This document shows, one piece after another, positions 62,593 to 64,000 of a stretch of 64,000 nucleotides of DNA. Positions within the stretch are counted from its first letter, which is position 1. Every line of letters starts with the position of its first letter. Under the pieces are notes generated by a model that worked only from the letters and a program-made list of their open reading frames with translations, searched no databases and had not been told where the DNA came from. The DNA comes from Phallusia mammillata (lineage: Eukaryota; Chordata; Ascidiacea; Phlebobranchia; Ascidiidae), in contig QLIY01000144.1 of assembly GCA_003260075.1 (NCBI GenBank), forward strand, positions 1 through 64,000, read 5' to 3'. A program made the position numbers and the translations under genes.

Positions 62593-63010
62593 TTTTTTGA
62601 TGTACTGTTGTTCAAAAAATGTTTTAAAACATACTGAAACTTTACATTCATAAATATGCCCGTAGCCCCGTACCCCTGAATTTTTGCTACTTCGTATTCC
62701 CAGAAGATGCACGTACTCCCAATAGCAGTAGAATAAGTCAATTATTATCAGCAAAACGGGGGGGGGGTTTTTTTGATATGCTGTTGTTCAAAAAATGTTT
62801 TACTACATACCGAAACTTTACATTCATAAATATGCCCGTACCCCTGAATTTTTGCTACTTCGTATTCCCAGAAGATACACGTACTCCCAATAGCAGTAGA
62901 ATAAGTCAATTATTATCAGCAAAACAAACCTTATCTTCTTCATGCTGTGTTTCCTTAGCTTTATCCGCACCCTCATTGAGAAAATGTTCAGCCAAAGTGT
63001 AGTTTCTCAT
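54955..63010 (-). CDS. CFAP100: cilia- and flagella-associated protein 100 (MIA1/CCDC37 type)
   Basis: Twelve exons, every phase matching: 63010-62930, 62508-62401, 61876-61730, 60972-60766, 60267-60139, 59791-59703, 58774-58586, 58075-57969, 57594-57464, 56408-56211, 55430-55281, 55089-54955; 556 residues against about 611 in human. Matching landmarks are NPF near the start, VQRKREMFLVNFAIQTKRNEI, DDALLFDEF, AMKSAEKESRMKFEK, YKSFL, MEEENLKMI, and the basic C-terminal coiled coil ending RKLVFR. CFAP100 is a coiled-coil DUF4200-type protein; its algal counterpart MIA1 forms, with MIA2 (CFAP73), the modifier-of-inner-arms complex that regulates the f/I1 dynein of motile cilia. The exon 4 donor is GC; using it makes the spacing to DDALLFDEF identical to the human protein. 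Partial duplicates of exons 3 and 10 flank G-runs. Confidence 0.95.
56039..56300 (-). repeat. partial duplicate of CFAP100 exon 10
   Basis: 56039-56109 repeats 56216-56293 (encoding CKILDEGMQENGDEALENLN) across the run at 56110-56119. The copies differ by a few bases, including the donor context (GTTGGA versus GTTAAA). Confidence 0.85.
56535..56625 (-). repeat. tRNA-like element in CFAP100 intron 9
   Basis: On the minus strand a B-box-like GGGTTCGAACCCC follows sequence with GTGGTACAAGAT. It is partly repeated after the run at 56699-56708. Probably a SINE head, not a working tRNA. Confidence 0.45.
56874..57158 (-). mobile_element. tRNA-derived SINE, second copy, in CFAP100 intron 9
   Basis: The reverse complement matches the SINE at 28127-28427: the GGTTAGCGCTTTCTTGTGAT head, the GATGGGTT body and the GGGCGTCGCCCGCCCACGAAGG tail region. 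A shortened alternative version follows the G-run at 57223-57232 and lacks about 75 internal bases. Confidence 0.75.
59197..59692. mobile_element. MITE with CAGAGTTGTAA-type ends, split by a G-run, in CFAP100 intron 6
   Basis: The left end near CAGAG(TTG)TAAACGG is present at 59197 and again at 59391. The right end is CGGCCCAACTTACAACTCTG at 59692. The TSD TGCTAATC is perfect between 59189-59196 (first version) and 59693-59700. CCCGAACC-rich interior. Confidence 0.65.
61310..61432. mobile_element. related MITE end in CFAP100 intron 3
   Basis: It ends GTCCGACTTACAACTCTAG, like the right end at 59692. The left end is unclear. Confidence 0.4.
61425..61763 (-). repeat. partial duplicate of CFAP100 exon 3 and intron
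   Basis: 61430-61593 and 61605-61763 are near-identical across the 11-G run at 61594-61604. The first copy holds only the 3' part of exon 3. Confidence 0.85.
62535..62591. other. 57-base G-run, probable gap filler
   Basis: It sits just upstream of CFAP100 exon 2, and sequence beyond it (62592-62757) recurs at 62768-62922 after another 10-G run. It produces poly-proline frames. Confidence 0.8.
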
Positions 63011-63113
63011 TTTAAATTACCCAAGCAATATAACATTAAAATTTGAATGCACAGAAAAGAAAACAGCAATATTTGTTAAATATATAGCAAACTTAGCTTT
63101 GAAACAAATCTAC

Positions 63114-63171
63114 TTTGGCGGGAATAACTATGCTTTCGCTTCCAATTACCGTTCAACATTTACCCGCCAAA
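63114..63171. promoter_or_regulatory. two inverted E2F-type sites upstream of CFAP100
   Basis: TTTGGCGGGAA at 63114-63124 and CCCGCCAAA (TTTGGCGGG on the minus strand) at 63163-63171 lie 104-161 bases upstream of the CFAP100 start. E2F4/5 act with Multicilin/GEMC1 on cilia genes in vertebrates; a role here is inference. Confidence 0.45.
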
Positions 63172-63538
63172 CACAAATGAATTTTGATTTTGATGAAGCA
63201 TGTTACATTATGACGTAACACTAGTGTTTGTTTTTATATCAGACAAACAAAAAATTAGGTAAATAACAAAGCATTAACTTTGGGTTTTGTTGAAGACGGA
63301 AGTTTTGTTTATGACGCAACAAATACATTTATGACGTAACAAATGCACGTAAATTACGCAACTATGCTATTTGTGATGTCATATTATGAATATTTGTTTA
63401 AATGTGTATTTGTTTAAAATGACACTGTATGTCAATTTTATTGTACTTTTAGGACTAGCAAACCATTTTGTAGTGTTGTTTAGTATTTGATGCGTTTATT
63501 GCTTTACAAAACAAACGAAAACATTACATAATATTTTT
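63172..63538. other. intergenic between two minus-strand genes
   Basis: TGACGTAA occurs at 63211-63218 and 63332-63339, with a related TGACGCAA near 63312. These resemble CRE/ATF half-palindromic sites. No gene was seen. Confidence 0.4.
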
Positions 63539-63705
63539 TTACAGCAACTGAAAATTTCTGAGCACTGATCTTCTGTGAAGGAGAATTCCAATGAGACATA
63601 CGAGACCGATGAAAGTGATGGCGAATAATAGGCCTACACAGATCACAACGAGGTAAGCTTGTTTGTAGACGTTCAAGAAGATGTTATTGACTTGGTGGAC
63701 GATTC
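63539..63705 (-). CDS. last exon of an unrecognised membrane protein (partial)
   Basis: After a TTTCAG acceptor the exon encodes 54 residues and a TAA stop. It starts IVHQVNNIFLNVYKQ, continues with a transmembrane helix (YLVVICVGLLFAITFIGLVC), and ends in a short basic tail with LLHRRSVLRNF. The rest of the gene lies upstream, beyond the window edge or in unrecognised exons at 63706-64000. Topology suggests a single-pass or last-pass helix. I do not recognise the family. Confidence 0.55.
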
Positions 63706-64000
63706 CTGAAACGAACATAGTGAAATTCAGAAATACAAGACATTTGTGTTTTTATCAATACGAGTTTAAATCAACCTTGGGATTTGAGAAACCTATATTA
63801 GGAGTTTAAGTTAAATAAAAAATAATAAGATATTTAACTACGTATGAAATAAAAAATACTTTACAAACTATCGAGTTACAAGTTTGCTTTCTAGCGCGCT
63901 CAAACTTTAACTCTTACGATCTGGTAAGACCAGAGATAAGAAACCATCACTGTGACGTTATAATGACGCCAAAGCTTGTACACAAACAACTACGTCATTA
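63706..64000. other. upstream intron of the partial membrane-protein gene
   Basis: No further exon was recognised before the window edge. Confidence 0.35.

Larger units (their letters stand above)
4122..62767. other. 35 short (10-13 base) G-runs, probable fixed-length gap filler
   Basis: Besides the six long runs listed separately, runs lie at 4122, 5601, 12910, 13166, 13320, 13581, 13768, 24181, 24601, 24746, 25417, 33833, 37960, 38110, 38777, 40497, 41744, 42048, 42295, 42784, 43039, 43151, 43550, 43962, 46633, 50144, 53225, 56110, 56699, 57223, 57651, 59264, 61594, 62248 and 62758. Most are exactly 10 long; where longer, the excess is usually explained by a real G next to the run. None is shorter than 10 and no C-run of comparable length exists on this strand. 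Further duplicate pairs sit at 38696/38789, 40338/40507, 42539/42795, 56555/56709, 56975/57233, 59090/59277, 62140/62258 and 62592/62768. Confidence 0.85.

Noticed and set aside
4122-62767. G-runs as G-quadruplex or recombination hotspots causing tandem duplication
   Set aside because: One strand only, a sharp 10-base minimum and allele-like divergence of the copies fit an assembly cause better.
1-64000. CRISPR arrays, bacterial operons, integrated virus or retrotransposon pol genes
   Set aside because: No regularly spaced repeats, no ribosome-binding context and no reverse transcriptase, integrase or capsid-like frames were seen.

Overview
This is eukaryotic, AT-rich DNA with GT-AG (and two probable GC-AG) introns of roughly 100 to 3000 bases. 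The gene set is animal: SAYSD1, NATD1, CTIF, a LAT-type SLC7 amino-acid transporter and the ciliary protein CFAP100. Short genes, many short hAT-type non-autonomous transposons and a very polymorphic diploid source suggest an invertebrate chordate, most likely an ascidian of the Ciona kind. That assignment is inference; no marker in the window fixes the species.

Layout. From 1 to about 16.7 kb lies a duplicated region. Two minus-strand copies of an NB-ARC-type STAND NTPase gene sit at 2490-4709 (broken) and 13824-16676 (open), separated by intergenic DNA and several hAT insertions. SAYSD1 (minus, 18635-19075) and NATD1 (plus, 19608-20524) stand head to head. CTIF follows on the plus strand (21709-29902, about 14 exons). 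A heteromeric amino-acid transporter light chain occupies 32113-44352 (plus, 13 exons, two of them scrambled by the assembly). From 44.4 to 48.5 kb I see only repeats. A small type I membrane protein with two PPxY motifs (Shisa/WBP1/VOPP1-like) is encoded on the minus strand at 48542-52025. CFAP100 fills 54955-63010 (minus, 12 exons, every phase matching). The last exon of an unrecognised membrane protein is at 63539-63705 (minus).

The strangest global signal is 41 runs of ten or more G, all on the plus strand, most exactly 10 long. Nearly all are flanked by a near-identical duplicate of the neighbouring sequence carrying a few mismatches. This looks like gap filler joining two versions (haplotypes) of each locus in tandem, not biology. 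It breaks or duplicates exons in the STAND, CTIF, SLC7 and CFAP100 genes and creates the poly-Pro and poly-Gly open frames.

The genes do not form one pathway. The best biological lead is the tandem STAND pair, a possible innate-immune receptor family. Both copies keep a 78-base upstream exon encoding a short motif with a P-I-G-x-S-D-V-T-Y core that loosely recalls amyloid (RHIM-type) signalling motifs.
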